Assembly: GCA_937870915.1 (NCBI GenBank)
Contig: CALMZQ010000183.1
Span: forward strand, 1 to 60,316
Origin: an uncultured Ignavibacteria bacterium
GTDB lineage: Bacteria; Bacteroidota; Ignavibacteria; Kapaibacteriales; Kapaibacteriaceae
Length of the DNA: 60,316 nucleotides
Direction of reading: 5' to 3'
The position numbers and the translations under genes were made by a program. Positions within the stretch are counted from its first letter, which is position 1, and each line of letters starts with the position of its first letter. The notes under the pieces are model-generated. The model did not search any database, had not been told where the DNA came from, and worked only from the letters and a program-made list of their open reading frames with translations. Below, in pieces: positions 36,072 through 45,846 of the stretch.

Positions 36072-37226
36072 TTATCTGTAAGGGTTCTGGATGTATCTCT
36101 GGGCTTCTGCGTGGCTACCACCACTGTCATCCCAATCGAGAACCTTCTTATACTGCTTGATGGCAAGATCGCGCTTTCCTTGGAGATCATAGATCTGACC
36201 AACCTTAAGATTGGCCTTCACCATGTATCCGGATGGGTCTTCATCGAGTACCCTGCAAGCTTCATCGCACTTATAGAGGTACTTCAAGGCCATCTCATGA
36301 TCTCGATTCATCATCCGGGCTACACCGATATAATACAGTGCCTCCCGAGCGGCGAGCTTATCATACCCCGTCTTCTTTTCCATATAGCGGACGAGGACAC
36401 TTCGCCAACATGCTTCCATAGAGTCCAACGGACCGAGAGATACAAGACAACGTCCATAGGCTCTTTGGAATGCCGGGTTCATGGGATATTGTTTATGCAG
36501 ATCAGTTGCAAACTCCATTGCAGCGAGTGGATTCTTCTCAAAATCGAAATATGCCTGTATAAGCACAACCTTGGCCTCATTTGCAGCATACTTTGCCTTA
36601 CGAGCGGCAGCTTTCAATTGCGCAAGTCCGAGCGATTTGTCTCCGCGAGGAAGAAAGACCATCACAGTTGTCAACGCAGGATATTTCTCCGGAAGGGCTA
36701 CAGCAAAGTAGTTGTAGAGCCCCGTTCCCAACATGATGTCGTGATTACCCGGTGCAACTTTCTGACACTCCTGCAAGATGTCTAAAGCCAGCCTGCCATC
36801 ATCTGCGGCACTGAACATGTTTTCGCGCATGGCATGATATCGCCCCCTAAATCCAAGCGAACCACCCTTGAAGAACAACGCCGTAATGTTATGAGGGGTT
36901 GAATCAAGCATCTGGTCACAAACCAAGAGCACCTTATCGATCTTCTTCAAGAACGACTGATCTGCGGATGAATTCCGTCGGTCAAGATTGATGCGCCACC
37001 ATTCAACCATTGCATCCAAAAAATACCCGGCCGGGTGGGTTGGATACATTGAGATCACTTGCTTGAAGTCCTCGTGAGCCTGATCGAATTCAACATTATA
37101 GATGTGATCTATCCCACGACGCAGGATGGAATCACCATCGGACTTTATCAGCACCCATTGTGCATGGGCGGCAGTTGTAGTTGCAACGAGGACAACAACG
37201 AGGAGTACTAAGCGAATCATATTCAT
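36072..37226 (-). CDS. Exported tetratricopeptide-repeat protein
   Basis: A 384-residue protein with a signal peptide (RLVLLVVVLVATTTAAHAQ) and mature helices forming tetratricopeptide-like repeats. Examples are the segments around EFDQAHEDFKQVISMYPTHPAGYF, the central MEFATDLHKQYPMNPAFQRAYG and the final GQIYDLQGKRDLAIKQYKKVLDWD. No catalytic domain. It lies 21 nt after the CPBP protease gene in a minus-strand run. Probably a periplasmic scaffold or interaction protein; specific role unknown. Confidence 0.82.
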   Translation of the reverse strand: MNMIRLVLLVVVLVATTTAAHAQWVLIKSDGDSILRRGIDHIYNVEFDQAHEDFKQVISMYPTHPAGYFLDAMVEWWRINLDRRNSSADQSFLKKIDKVLLVCDQMLDSTPHNITALFFKGGSLGFRGRYHAMRENMFSAADDGRLALDILQECQKVAPGNHDIMLGTGLYNYFAVALPEKYPALTTVMVFLPRGDKSLGLAQLKAAARKAKYAANEAKVVLIQAYFDFEKNPLAAMEFATDLHKQYPMNPAFQRAYGRCLVSLGPLDSMEACWRSVLVRYMEKKTGYDKLAAREALYYIGVARMMNRDHEMALKYLYKCDEACRVLDEDPSGYMVKANLKVGQIYDLQGKRDLAIKQYKKVLDWDDSGGSHAEAQRYIQNPYR

Positions 37227-37247
37227 GGTGCGACGTTCACAAGGACA

Positions 37248-38096
37248 TTACCGTGTGATTGAAAGCTTCTGCTTGAATCGAGCGGCCTGTACATAGGGGT
37301 CATAAAGTCGGAGCTTTCGCATCCCCAGAATTGCCACAATCAACAAGGCCGATGTAAGGAGGCCGTCCTCCACACCGAATGGTCCATCGATCATCCAGCG
37401 AAGAGAAGGTGCTATACCACTCGTGTTCAGAACGTAGGCATCGATCGGCAGATCCATCCCACTTACGAAGCCAAAAAGGGCAGCGATCATCAAATTCCAA
37501 ATCACATGGAATCCGATGGCCATCCACAAGGAGCGTGTGAGTGCCACACTTGTTCCAAGGGCAACTCCGGCAAGGAAGACATTAACAGCGCTGATCCATG
37601 AAGAACCGGGATTGGTCAAGTGTACAAGTGCAAACGGGAGGCTTGTTGCCAAGACCGCTGTTGTAGCACTGAATCTCTCCTCCAGAGCCCTAAAGATGGT
37701 CCCGCGGAAGAGTACCTCTTCGCCAATGGCAAAAAGGATCACCGTGGATATTGCTGTGGATTCGAGAGCAGTAGTAACTGATGAGATTGTTCCACCGAGG
37801 AGTAGTGCCACGACAGCAATGACGCCTACGGATACAACGGCCCATACTATTCCGATGCCGGCAAGCTTCCCACTTACTTTCGTTGGAACGATCCCCGATG
37901 CCATTGCTCGTCCATTCGGTCTGAGAACTTCAAACGATATCATGGCAACAACACACAGTCCATAGACCATGGACTGAATTTGCATTACAGCCTCTTCACC
38001 GGTTACAACCAAGCCAAGGAACAGGGAAGGGGCGAGCACAACAACGATCATTGCTACAATCCGTACCCACCAGATATTCAGCGCGGGAATCACCAT
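37248..38096 (-). CDS. CPBP-family intramembrane metalloprotease
   Basis: A 282-residue membrane protein with about seven helices. The family motifs are EEVLFRGTIFRALEERF, the second conserved helix PFALVHLTNPG, and the third GFHVIWNLMIAALFG. These place the catalytic glutamates and histidines of the CAAX-protease/Abi group within the membrane. The start overlaps the preceding gene by 7 nt. Substrate is unknown; eukaryotic relatives process prenylated proteins, but bacterial ones vary. Confidence 0.88.
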   Translation of the reverse strand: MVIPALNIWWVRIVAMIVVVLAPSLFLGLVVTGEEAVMQIQSMVYGLCVVAMISFEVLRPNGRAMASGIVPTKVSGKLAGIGIVWAVVSVGVIAVVALLLGGTISSVTTALESTAISTVILFAIGEEVLFRGTIFRALEERFSATTAVLATSLPFALVHLTNPGSSWISAVNVFLAGVALGTSVALTRSLWMAIGFHVIWNLMIAALFGFVSGMDLPIDAYVLNTSGIAPSLRWMIDGPFGVEDGLLTSALLIVAILGMRKLRLYDPYVQAARFKQKLSITR

Positions 38097-38587
38097 TGGA
38101 GAATCATCTGAATAACGGTGGCGATACCTACAGGCGCTAGGTATTCACCTGATGGACGGTACTCTCGAAGGAGAGATGTGGAAATGGCTAGGGTGCATAC
38201 GATAGCCGAAGCCTGTGGATCGAAGCCGAGAAGAGCCGAAGAAATGATTGTCGCGAGGGTTGTGACAACGGCCACACGCATGGTTGTTCCAAATCCTACT
38301 CGGTGCATCCACGTCTGGATCATTCCGGCAAAGATCACAGAGATCGAGAATGGAGGAAGAGCATAGAACATGACCATGTACCCGCTGATGTGCAAGTAGT
38401 CTTCGCGAATTGTGCGACGAAGCCAAAATGCGAGAACCGTGCCAAGGATGACGAGGCAGGCGGTAACAATCCATATCACCTCGCGACCTATCAGGGCCGC
38501 GATCAAGAGAGAGATGCTACCGATACTGATGAAGGCGATCACCAAACGCGACTCCCAGCGAAGCGCAGTGAGGTAGACGCTATTCAT
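38090..38587 (-). CDS. Small polytopic membrane protein
   Basis: A 165-residue protein with about four to five predicted helices, including LVIAFISIGSISLLIAALIG, IVTACLVILGTVLAFW and MVMFYALPPFSISVIFAGM. No family was recognised. It overlaps the CPBP protease gene and lies 2 nt after the small HicB-like gene, so co-translation is likely. It could be a partner of the protease. Nothing suggests a transporter or enzyme. Confidence 0.7.
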   Translation of the reverse strand: MNSVYLTALRWESRLVIAFISIGSISLLIAALIGREVIWIVTACLVILGTVLAFWLRRTIREDYLHISGYMVMFYALPPFSISVIFAGMIQTWMHRVGFGTTMRVAVVTTLATIISSALLGFDPQASAIVCTLAISTSLLREYRPSGEYLAPVGIATVIQMILQW

Positions 38588-38589
38588 GA

Positions 38590-38787
38590 TCAGCTTGTTG
38601 GCGTTGACTGTTGAAGAGATGCGATATGATCTAGGACGATCTTCTTCATTGCTTCTTCAACTTCTTCATGAGCCTGCCCCTTGATCATGCGTGTAAGCTG
38701 CGGGCAATATGATGCGTAGTCGGATTCACCGCGTCGGCGGATGAGTATCTCGTAGTCGTTGGGATCAGTGCTTGTAGGTGTTTCCAT
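38590..38787 (-). CDS. Small HicB-like soluble protein
   Basis: A 65-residue protein. The sequence YEILIRRRGESDYASYCPQLT and its acidic helix (HEEVEEAMKKIVLDHI) resemble the partial RNase H-like fold of HicB antitoxins, but the DNA-binding tail and a HicA toxin are missing. It sits 2 nt before the small membrane-protein gene and 18 nt after the TPR gene, so it belongs to this operon. Function unknown. Confidence 0.7.
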   Translation of the reverse strand: METPTSTDPNDYEILIRRRGESDYASYCPQLTRMIKGQAHEEVEEAMKKIVLDHIASLQQSTPTS

Positions 38788-38805
38788 GACGTTCTTTTCT
38801 GAGTG

Positions 38806-40410
38806 TTATCGGTACTTATCGATCTTCATTTGAACAGACGATCGTTGTGGATCGCGCAGAAGAGAGTTCTGCCATGCGCGTATTGCACCGCTAAGATCGT
38901 CAAGTGCTTCGAGGATGTCACCATAATGTTCATAATGGGTAGCATTACCACCAACACTGATTGCTCGTTCGATGAAGGTCCGAGCTCGATCATCATCTCC
39001 CGACTTGTGAAGGATCCAAGCATACGTGTCCAGATAGGCCGCATTTGTTGGTTCGGACTGAACAGCCTTCCACGACATCGCACGTGCCTTATCGAGCTTC
39101 ACACCGCGCCCTGCTAACGAATACCCATAGTTGTTGTTGGCTAATGCATGGTCGGCGTCGATCTTCAGAGCGCGCTCGTAACATTCGTCTGAGCTGTCGA
39201 GAAGCCCCTTCTGATCATAAAGCAAACCTAATTGAACCCAGGCATCAACGATCGTAGGGTCCATGGCAAGCGATTCGCGGTAGTAACCCATTGCCTGATC
39301 GTCCTTGCCCATATCGATAGACGCACCACCGAGGAGGAAGGGAAAACGAGCGTCAGTTGAGAACCGATTCCGGCCTAGGAAGAGATAACGTTCCGCAGTA
39401 GTTGGATACCCGTTAATAAGGTAGATGCGGGAGATTTCGAGATAGGATTCAGGTTGCGACTCCGGACTCTTGATCGTAAGATCAAAGAACGATGCTGCGC
39501 GGGTGGTGTCTTCAATGCGCATGGAAACCGTTCCCGCCAAGGCCATTACGGGCCAAACTTGGGAGAACGACTCCTTTGCATCGTCGAGGATCATTGCAAT
39601 TTCTTCGCGGTACATGCCCAATACGAGGCTGTCTTCCAGGATGCTGGAGAGCGTAACACCCCATACTCGCGCACTACGATCAAGGTCGAGGTCCCGCCCG
39701 CGCCAAGATGCAAGGAGTACACGAAGCTCGGGAAACATTGCCTCGTGCACGTAGATCTCGCATGTGCGGGCAGCGATCTGCGGGTCAAAGGGGTCGAGCT
39801 TGCGAGCACGCTCTAACGAACGTAAAACACCCTTTACGTCGCGCCGACGTTCATACAGATCTGCCAGTCGCAGAAAGACGGTTTCATCGGGCTCCATTGC
39901 ACATAATCGCTCAAAGACCTCAATGGCCTTGGCTGCGTTTCGAGGCTCGTAGAGTCGGCCAAGTGTGTAGAGTTGTCGTCGACTCGGATTGAGGTTAAGT
40001 ATCCGCTCATAGGCGGCGATACCCGCATCATACTGTCCACGTAATACTTCAATCTCTGCGATGAGTTCCCAGGTATCTCGAGAGAGGGAATCGCGCTCTA
40101 TGGCTGCCTCTGCGTACTCGCTTGCCATATCTAGCTTGCGTAGCTCGAGGTAGCTCCTAGAGATCGCCGCTAGGGTTGCTGATGAGCTATCGTAACGTAA
40201 TGCCTGCTGGAACTCCAGAATGGCTTCGGCGTGGCGGTTGCCTTGGATCTGCAACGTAGTGCCGTTGATGAAAAACTCTCGAGCCTTGCGCATGCGCAGA
40301 GCAACATCATCTTGTTGACCACTACATGGCGCAACATGGGTCATACTCACCGTTAGAGTGAGGACCAATAATGGAAGATATGCGAAGGTTCTGAGGGCCA
40401 GTCTGTTCAT
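38806..40410 (-). CDS. Exported tetratricopeptide-repeat protein
   Basis: A 534-residue protein with a signal peptide (YLPLLVLTLTVSMTHVAPC) whose cysteine could be a lipobox (VAPC) but not an ideal one. About eleven or more TPR units follow, for example HAEAILEFQQALRYDSSSATL, QYDAGIAAYERILNLNPSRR and KGLLDSSDECYERALKIDADHALANNNYGY. It starts about 115 nt after rpmB. It probably acts as a scaffold in the envelope; it is not closely related in sequence to the TPR protein at 36072. Confidence 0.85.
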   Translation of the reverse strand: MNRLALRTFAYLPLLVLTLTVSMTHVAPCSGQQDDVALRMRKAREFFINGTTLQIQGNRHAEAILEFQQALRYDSSSATLAAISRSYLELRKLDMASEYAEAAIERDSLSRDTWELIAEIEVLRGQYDAGIAAYERILNLNPSRRQLYTLGRLYEPRNAAKAIEVFERLCAMEPDETVFLRLADLYERRRDVKGVLRSLERARKLDPFDPQIAARTCEIYVHEAMFPELRVLLASWRGRDLDLDRSARVWGVTLSSILEDSLVLGMYREEIAMILDDAKESFSQVWPVMALAGTVSMRIEDTTRAASFFDLTIKSPESQPESYLEISRIYLINGYPTTAERYLFLGRNRFSTDARFPFLLGGASIDMGKDDQAMGYYRESLAMDPTIVDAWVQLGLLYDQKGLLDSSDECYERALKIDADHALANNNYGYSLAGRGVKLDKARAMSWKAVQSEPTNAAYLDTYAWILHKSGDDDRARTFIERAISVGGNATHYEHYGDILEALDDLSGAIRAWQNSLLRDPQRSSVQMKIDKYR

Positions 40411-40462
40411 CCGGATAGGAGACGAACCACGGGGTGGTTTTATGGCAGACAGAGAACGAAAA

Positions 40463-40481
40463 AAGGCCGCGGTGCGGCCTT
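40463..40481 (-). terminator. Intrinsic terminator downstream of rpmB
   Basis: A perfect 8-bp stem AAGGCCGC (40463-40470) with GCGGCCTT (40474-40481) and a 3-nt loop is followed on the minus strand by TTTTTTCG. A second hairpin, AATGCCAC with GTGGCATT (40504-40523), lies between it and the rpmB stop. The two together would end transcription of rpmB. The terminator itself overlaps no gene. Confidence 0.85.
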
Positions 40482-40526
40482 CTTTACGAAGGAACGTTAT
40501 TGAAATGCCACAAATGTGGCATTCGA

Positions 40527-40748
40527 TTACTTCGCAGCGCGCTTCTTCATGGCGGTGTAGCCGATCTTGTCAAGTGTCTTCAAAGCACTTGCCGTGATCT
40601 TCACCGTTACCCAGCGACCTTCTTCAGGTACCCAGATACGCTTCTTTTGAATGTTTGGCATGAAACGGCGACGTGTCTTGTTGTTAGCATGAGACACATT
40701 GTTGCCGTACATGACGCCGACACCAGTCAGTTCACAGCGACGAGCCAT
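40527..40748 (-). CDS. rpmB: 50S ribosomal protein L28
   Basis: A 73-residue basic ribosomal protein, recognised by MARRCELTGVGVMYGNNVSHA, KTRRRFMPNIQKKRIWV and ALKTLDKIGYTAMKKRAAK. One cysteine is present, so no zinc ribbon is expected. It is a single-gene unit ended by two hairpins and is divergent from uvrA. Confidence 0.97.
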   Translation of the reverse strand: MARRCELTGVGVMYGNNVSHANNKTRRRFMPNIQKKRIWVPEEGRWVTVKITASALKTLDKIGYTAMKKRAAK

Positions 40749-40920
40749 GAGGGAACTCCAATTGAGGTTCGTTTTTATCAGACTTTAAAAATACGGAATC
40801 TTTCCTATGTAAAGCAAGTACCGTGCCAGCAATACCTTGGGTTGGCTTTTCGGCCTATTTTTGTGGCTCACCTCACTGATAGACCCTGTGGAGCCCCCTC
40901 TGTCCCCGGAATCATCCCTT

Positions 40921-43758
40921 GTGGACCCAAAATCCACGCCGAAACCCAGACGCCTGATCTCAATCCGAGGCGCTCGGGTTAACAATCTCAAGAACATTGA
41001 TGTGGACATTCCTCGTAATGCCCTCACGGTGATCACGGGGCTTTCCGGCTCTGGGAAGTCATCCCTTGCGTTTGATACGCTCTATGCGGAAGGTCAACGA
41101 AGGTTCGTAGAATCGCTGAGTGCCTATGCACGGCAGTTCTTGGATCGTATGAACAAGCCCGACGTTGACAGCATCAGCGGACTCCCTCCGGCTGTTGCCA
41201 TCGAGCAGCAGGCGTTTGCGAAAAATCCACGGTCAACCGTTGGCACAACCACAGAGATCTACGATCATCTCCGACTTCTTTACGGACGTATCGGCATCGT
41301 AATCGATAAGGATACGGGCGAAGTTGTCAAGAAGGACAGTGCTCAATCCGTTACCGATGAGGTGCTTCGCTGTCCGGAGGGCACTCGGTTCTATATCATG
41401 TACGAACTGTCTGCCGAACATGCCATTGTTGGTATTGTTCGCGAGGGCCTTTCTGCAAAGGGCTTCACACGAGTTGTGATCGGAGATTCCACAGAGTTTG
41501 TAGAAGTAGCAGAGCTTGTGGATTTGCCAACAGACGGAACGCCGGTTTATGTCCTTGTGGACCGTGTTGTTGTCCGCCACGATGAAGAAAGCACAACTCG
41601 ATTCACGGACTCAATTGAACAGGCATTTGATGCTGGTAGTGGTAGAGTTGTTGTGCGCAACATCGGCACCGGCGAAGACATGTTCTTCTCATCGCTGTTT
41701 GAGAGTGCACGTACAAAAACACAATACATCGAACCGGAGCCTCGACTCTTTTCGTTCAATAGTCCGTTCGGTGCGTGCCCAACGTGTCAAGGCTTTGGGC
41801 GTAGCGTTGGCGTTGATATGAACCTCGTAGTGCCAGATAAAAGTCTGACGCTGCGCCGAGGCGCATTGCATCCATTCCGTGGTGAAACCTTTGGCAGCCA
41901 TCTCAAAGCGTTGATTTCAGACGCAACCCTCGAAGACATTCCATTGGACAAACCGTTCTTTATGCTCACACCAGACCAGGTGTCTGCGGTAATGACCGGG
42001 TTTGGGAAGTACATCGGTGTAGATGGATTCTTCCGAATGTTAGAAGAGAAGTCGTACAAAACTCATTACCGTGTGATGTTGAGTAGGTACCGTGGGTATA
42101 CAACCTGTCAGAAGTGTCAAGGGTCGCGTCTCCGCACTGCCGCCCGACAAGTCTTTGTCCATGGCAAGAACATCCCCCACATCGTAGCCCTCACACTGCA
42201 CGAAGCACGTGATCATTTCGATGCGCTCACACTAACTCCACACGAAGATGCCATCGTTGGTCAGATATTAGTCGAGATCCGGCGCAGACTTCATTTATTG
42301 TGTGAGATAGGTCTCGATTATCTCTCACTCGATCGCTTGTCTCATACGTTGTCAGGGGGCGAGTCCCAGCGCATCAATCTCGCAACGTCACTAGGCTCAG
42401 CTCTTGTTGGTACATTATATGTCCTCGATGAGCCAAGTATTGGCCTGCACCCGCGAGATACTGAACGTCTGCTCAGTATCCTCAGAAAACTACGCGGTCT
42501 TGGTAACTCGGTAGTGATCGTAGAACACGATTTAGACGTGATCCGAACTGCCGACCACGTGATAGACATCGGTCCCTTAGCCGGCGAGAATGGCGGACAC
42601 GTTGTCTACAGCGGATCGTTGCCGGAGATGATCGAGAGCGGAACGTCTCTTACTGCGGACTACCTCACCGGTCGTAAACACGTCAGTGTGAAGACGGCAT
42701 ATCGAAAGGGGACCGGCTCTTCTCTCGTTATCAAGAAGCCCCTTCATCATAACCTGCAAGGTGATGATGTCTCGATACCGTTGGGCACATTCACTGTTGT
42801 TACCGGCGTTAGTGGATCGGGCAAGAGTTCTCTTGTCCACGACGTGATCTATGCTGGTATCCAGCGTATGCTTGGCGGGTATTCGGGCGAAGTTGGCCAC
42901 TGCGAGCGCATGGAGGGATTGGAGAACATCACCGGCGTAGAGATGATCGATCAAACTCCGATCGGAAGATCCAGTCGGTCAACTCCAGCCACCTACACCA
43001 AGATCTTTGACAGTGTACGTGATGTCTTTGCTGCCACGCAAGTAGCTAAACAACTTGGTTGGAAGGCCGGACATTTCTCCTTCAACGTCTCCGGTGGTCG
43101 CTGTGACGTATGTGAGGGGGCAGGCACGGTCACGATTGAGATGCAGTTCCTACCCGACATTGAACTTCCATGTGAGGCCTGCAACGGCACGAGATACAAA
43201 AGAGACGCTCAACACATCTTGTACAAAGGCAAGTCGATCATTGATGTATTGGGAATGACCGTTGTAGAAGCCATGGAGTTGTTCAGCGGATATCCGCGTA
43301 TCGTCTCCAAGCTTGGTATTCTTCGTGACGTTGGACTCGGTTACATTCGGCTCGGGCAACCATCTACGCACCTGAGTGGTGGAGAAGCGCAACGGATAAA
43401 ACTTGCTACGCACCTCGATACGCAGAACGAAGGGAAGATGTTGTTCATCTTCGATGAGCCAACAACCGGACTTCATGTCCACGATGTCTCGGCTCTCATA
43501 GCTGCCTTTGACAGACTCGTTGAGAAGGGGCATACGTTGCTCGTAATCGAGCACAACGTACATGTGATGGCTGCTGCTGACTGGATCATCGATATGGGCC
43601 CGGAGGGCGGAATTCGTGGAGGCAAGGTTGTTGCAACTGGGACTCCGCGTTCCATTTCCGGCGACCCTGAATCCCATACCGGCGTTGCACTGGCCGCGTT
43701 CTTCCAGGACGTTGGTGTGGTGCCTGCTCGAAAGCGAGCAACGAAGGCTACGCGATGA
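40921..43758 (+). CDS. uvrA: UvrABC system protein A
   Basis: Damage-recognition ATPase of nucleotide excision repair. The start is debatable: a TTG at 40837 would add 28 hydrophobic residues unlike any UvrA, so the GTG at 40921 is preferred, giving 945 residues, the usual length. Two ABC ATPase modules are present: Walker [13 protein letters not shown] and [12 protein letters not shown], signatures [12 protein letters not shown] and [12 protein letters not shown], and Walker [12 protein letters not shown] and [11 protein letters not shown]. Zinc-binding Cys pairs lie in [24 protein letters not shown] and CEACNGTRY. The flippase-like gene overlaps its end. Confidence 0.96.
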   Translation: MDPKSTPKPRRLISIRGARVNNLKNIDVDIPRNALTVITGLSGSGKSSLAFDTLYAEGQRRFVESLSAYARQFLDRMNKPDVDSISGLPPAVAIEQQAFAKNPRSTVGTTTEIYDHLRLLYGRIGIVIDKDTGEVVKKDSAQSVTDEVLRCPEGTRFYIMYELSAEHAIVGIVREGLSAKGFTRVVIGDSTEFVEVAELVDLPTDGTPVYVLVDRVVVRHDEESTTRFTDSIEQAFDAGSGRVVVRNIGTGEDMFFSSLFESARTKTQYIEPEPRLFSFNSPFGACPTCQGFGRSVGVDMNLVVPDKSLTLRRGALHPFRGETFGSHLKALISDATLEDIPLDKPFFMLTPDQVSAVMTGFGKYIGVDGFFRMLEEKSYKTHYRVMLSRYRGYTTCQKCQGSRLRTAARQVFVHGKNIPHIVALTLHEARDHFDALTLTPHEDAIVGQILVEIRRRLHLLCEIGLDYLSLDRLSHTLSGGESQRINLATSLGSALVGTLYVLDEPSIGLHPRDTERLLSILRKLRGLGNSVVIVEHDLDVIRTADHVIDIGPLAGENGGHVVYSGSLPEMIESGTSLTADYLTGRKHVSVKTAYRKGTGSSLVIKKPLHHNLQGDDVSIPLGTFTVVTGVSGSGKSSLVHDVIYAGIQRMLGGYSGEVGHCERMEGLENITGVEMIDQTPIGRSSRSTPATYTKIFDSVRDVFAATQVAKQLGWKAGHFSFNVSGGRCDVCEGAGTVTIEMQFLPDIELPCEACNGTRYKRDAQHILYKGKSIIDVLGMTVVEAMELFSGYPRIVSKLGILRDVGLGYIRLGQPSTHLSGGEAQRIKLATHLDTQNEGKMLFIFDEPTTGLHVHDVSALIAAFDRLVEKGHTLLVIEHNVHVMAAADWIIDMGPEGGIRGGKVVATGTPRSISGDPESHTGVALAAFFQDVGVVPARKRATKATR

Positions 43759-44786
43759 ATGTGCGGTCAGTCATCCGGATACTGATCGGTGCCACAATCC
43801 TGCTTGTAGCGGTGTGGTTTATGATGCGTGGGGTCGATCTCCAGGCAATGGTAAACATCCTCATACATTCTAACCTCTTCATTGCGGCTTCGTGTATACC
43901 CCTTGTGCTTGGTTCGCATCTGATGCGTGCCATTCGTTGGCGCACTCTCCTTCGTCCAACTACGCATACAACGCATCTGTCTACGGCTTTCAACTCCGTC
44001 ATGATCGGCTATGCAGCCAATACCATCGTACCACGATCGGGAGAGCTTATTCGGCCGTGGGTGTTTGCCAAACGTGAAGCAATGCCCGTAGCTACAGCCA
44101 TGAGCAGTGTCCTTATAGAACGCGTTATTGACGTGTTGACCCTCTTGCTTGCAATAACCTTTGTGATGGTCGCTGCTCCTTCGCGATTCTCAGAGATCCT
44201 ACCGGGATTCACTCCGCAAATGGTTGCCACACGTCTGGCATTGCCCATCGGTCTCTTGGTGGTTGTACTCGCGCTTATCGTATTTACACCACTCGGAGTT
44301 GCTATTGTTCACCGGGTCGTCCGTCCGATGTTTGTAGGCCTTGCATCGAAGCTCGAGAAGATCCTTACAACCGTTCGCGAAGGTATGAGCATCATTGGTC
44401 AACCCCGACTTTATGCACGGTTGGTAATTGAGACGGTGATCATCTGGATTCTCTACGCATTACCGTTGTGGATCATCACAATGTCCCTGCCGTTTCCATC
44501 TGCACACACCATCACCATGGTGGATGCTGCCATCATGCTTGTGATTATCTCCGTAGGTGTAACCATTGCACCAACTCCCGGAGCACTCGGCGTCTACCAG
44601 TCATTCGCACAAACCGCCCTTGTTGTCCTTGCCGGCGCTACACCAACCGAAGGCCTCGCCTTTGGTATGCTCGCCTGGGTGGTGAACTATGGCCTTGCAT
44701 TTGTTGTTGGTGCCATCTGCTGGCTCATTGAATCCCGCCACGGCATCACCTTCCGCTCCCTCTCTTCAAACTCATCAGCCGTCTAA
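43755..44786 (+). CDS. Lysylphosphatidylglycerol-synthase-TM/flippase-like membrane protein
   Basis: A 343-residue protein of about eight to nine helices in the LPG_synthase_TM (UPF0104, YbhN-like) family. The conserved block is YAANTIVPRSGELIRPWVF then SSVLIERVIDVLTLL, with late APTPGALGVYQSFAQ. Members move lipids or act as the membrane half of MprF. It overlaps uvrA by 4 nt. The stop codon TAA and all bases up to the next start are an octamer repeat. Confidence 0.85.
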   Translation: MNVRSVIRILIGATILLVAVWFMMRGVDLQAMVNILIHSNLFIAASCIPLVLGSHLMRAIRWRTLLRPTTHTTHLSTAFNSVMIGYAANTIVPRSGELIRPWVFAKREAMPVATAMSSVLIERVIDVLTLLLAITFVMVAAPSRFSEILPGFTPQMVATRLALPIGLLVVVLALIVFTPLGVAIVHRVVRPMFVGLASKLEKILTTVREGMSIIGQPRLYARLVIETVIIWILYALPLWIITMSLPFPSAHTITMVDAAIMLVIISVGVTIAPTPGALGVYQSFAQTALVVLAGATPTEGLAFGMLAWVVNYGLAFVVGAICWLIESRHGITFRSLSSNSSAV

Positions 44787-44835
44787 CACTCTCCCAATCT
44801 AGCACTCTAGCAATCTAGCACTCTAACACTCTAAC
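44784..44835. repeat. CTARCA octamer repeat filling the intergenic region
   Basis: From the stop codon of the flippase-like gene to the ATG of the ferredoxin-NADP reductase gene, the sequence is six to seven 8-bp units: CTAACACT, CTCCCAAT, CTAGCACT, CTAGCAAT, CTAGCACT, CTAACACT, then CTAAC directly before ATG. No Shine-Dalgarno sequence is present, so this repeat acts as the 5' leader. It is the same family as the array at 7568-7637. Confidence 0.88.
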
Positions 44836-45846
44836 ATGAATCACTTCTCAACAGACGTCATCGTCATCGGCGCAGGCCCATGTGGCCTTTTCACAGTCTT
44901 TGAAGCAGGGTTGTTGAAATGGAAATGTCACCTCGTTGACTATCTCCCAACACCAGGCGGACAATGCACTGAGATCTATCCCAAGAAGCCCATCTACGAC
45001 ATTCCGGGTTTTCCATCGGTTCTTGCCGGTGAACTTGTGGAAAATCTTGTGAAGCAGGGAGCCCCTTTCCATCCACAGTTCACATTGGGTGAACGTGCAG
45101 AGCAATTGGAAAAGCTTGAGGACGGAACATTCAGACTTACCACATCGCGCGGAACGGTAATCACGGGCAGGACCGTGTTTCTCGCTGGTGGACTTGGTTG
45201 TTTTGAACCACGCAAGCCAATGATAGAAGGTCTGTCGGCATACGAAGACAACGGCGTGGAGTACATCATCAAGGATCCAGAATTCTATCGTGGCAAACGA
45301 GTGATCATTGGTGGTGGGGGAGACTCAGCATTGGATTGGACCATCGTCCTGGCCGATATTGCAAGCGAGGTAACGATGATCCACCGCAGCGCACAGTTCC
45401 GCGCAGCACCCGATTCCGTTGCAAAGGCACATGCCTTGGCCGAGGCAGGGAAGATCACGCTCATCACTGATGCGCAAGTGACCGGACTCCATGGAGAAGG
45501 GGCTTTGCACCACGTAACCATCACCGATAATGATGGAGCATCGAGAGACATCAACGTTGATCACTTCATCCCACTCTTCGGACTTTCACCAAAGCTCGGT
45601 CCGATTGCCAATTGGGGTCTTGCACTGGATAAACACGCTGTAACCGTGGACCCCTTGACCTTCCAGACAAGTGTTGAAGGGATCTATGCCGTTGGTGATA
45701 TCTCTGAATATCCCAATAAACTCAAGCTCATTCTCTGCGGATTCCACGAAGCCGCCGTTGCCTTGAACTACGAGTTCCAACGTCAACACCCCGAGAAGAA
45801 ACACGTGATCAAGTACACCACCGTTACAGGCGTCGGCACACTTTGA
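44836..45846 (+). CDS. Thioredoxin-reductase-like ferredoxin-NADP(+) reductase
   Basis: A 336-residue flavoprotein that moves electrons between ferredoxin and NADP(H). The FAD motif is VIVIGAGPCGLFTVFEAG, followed by PTPGGQCTEIYPKKPIYDIPGFP, typical of Chlorobium and Bacillus FNRs of thioredoxin-reductase type. The NADP-binding motif is VIIGGGGDSALDW and the C-terminal FAD motif is GIYAVGDISEYPNKLKLI. The redox CxxC pair of thioredoxin reductase is absent, as expected. Its start directly abuts an octamer repeat, with no ribosome-binding site. Confidence 0.93.
   Translation: MNHFSTDVIVIGAGPCGLFTVFEAGLLKWKCHLVDYLPTPGGQCTEIYPKKPIYDIPGFPSVLAGELVENLVKQGAPFHPQFTLGERAEQLEKLEDGTFRLTTSRGTVITGRTVFLAGGLGCFEPRKPMIEGLSAYEDNGVEYIIKDPEFYRGKRVIIGGGGDSALDWTIVLADIASEVTMIHRSAQFRAAPDSVAKAHALAEAGKITLITDAQVTGLHGEGALHHVTITDNDGASRDINVDHFIPLFGLSPKLGPIANWGLALDKHAVTVDPLTFQTSVEGIYAVGDISEYPNKLKLILCGFHEAAVALNYEFQRQHPEKKHVIKYTTVTGVGTL

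Noticed and set aside
38590..38787. HicBA toxin-antitoxin system
   Set aside because: No HicA-like dsRNA-binding toxin frame is adjacent and the HicB DNA-binding tail is missing.
40837..40920. TTG-initiated N-terminal extension of UvrA
   Set aside because: It would add a hydrophobic segment to a cytosolic protein and exceed the normal UvrA length; the GTG at 40921 fits better.
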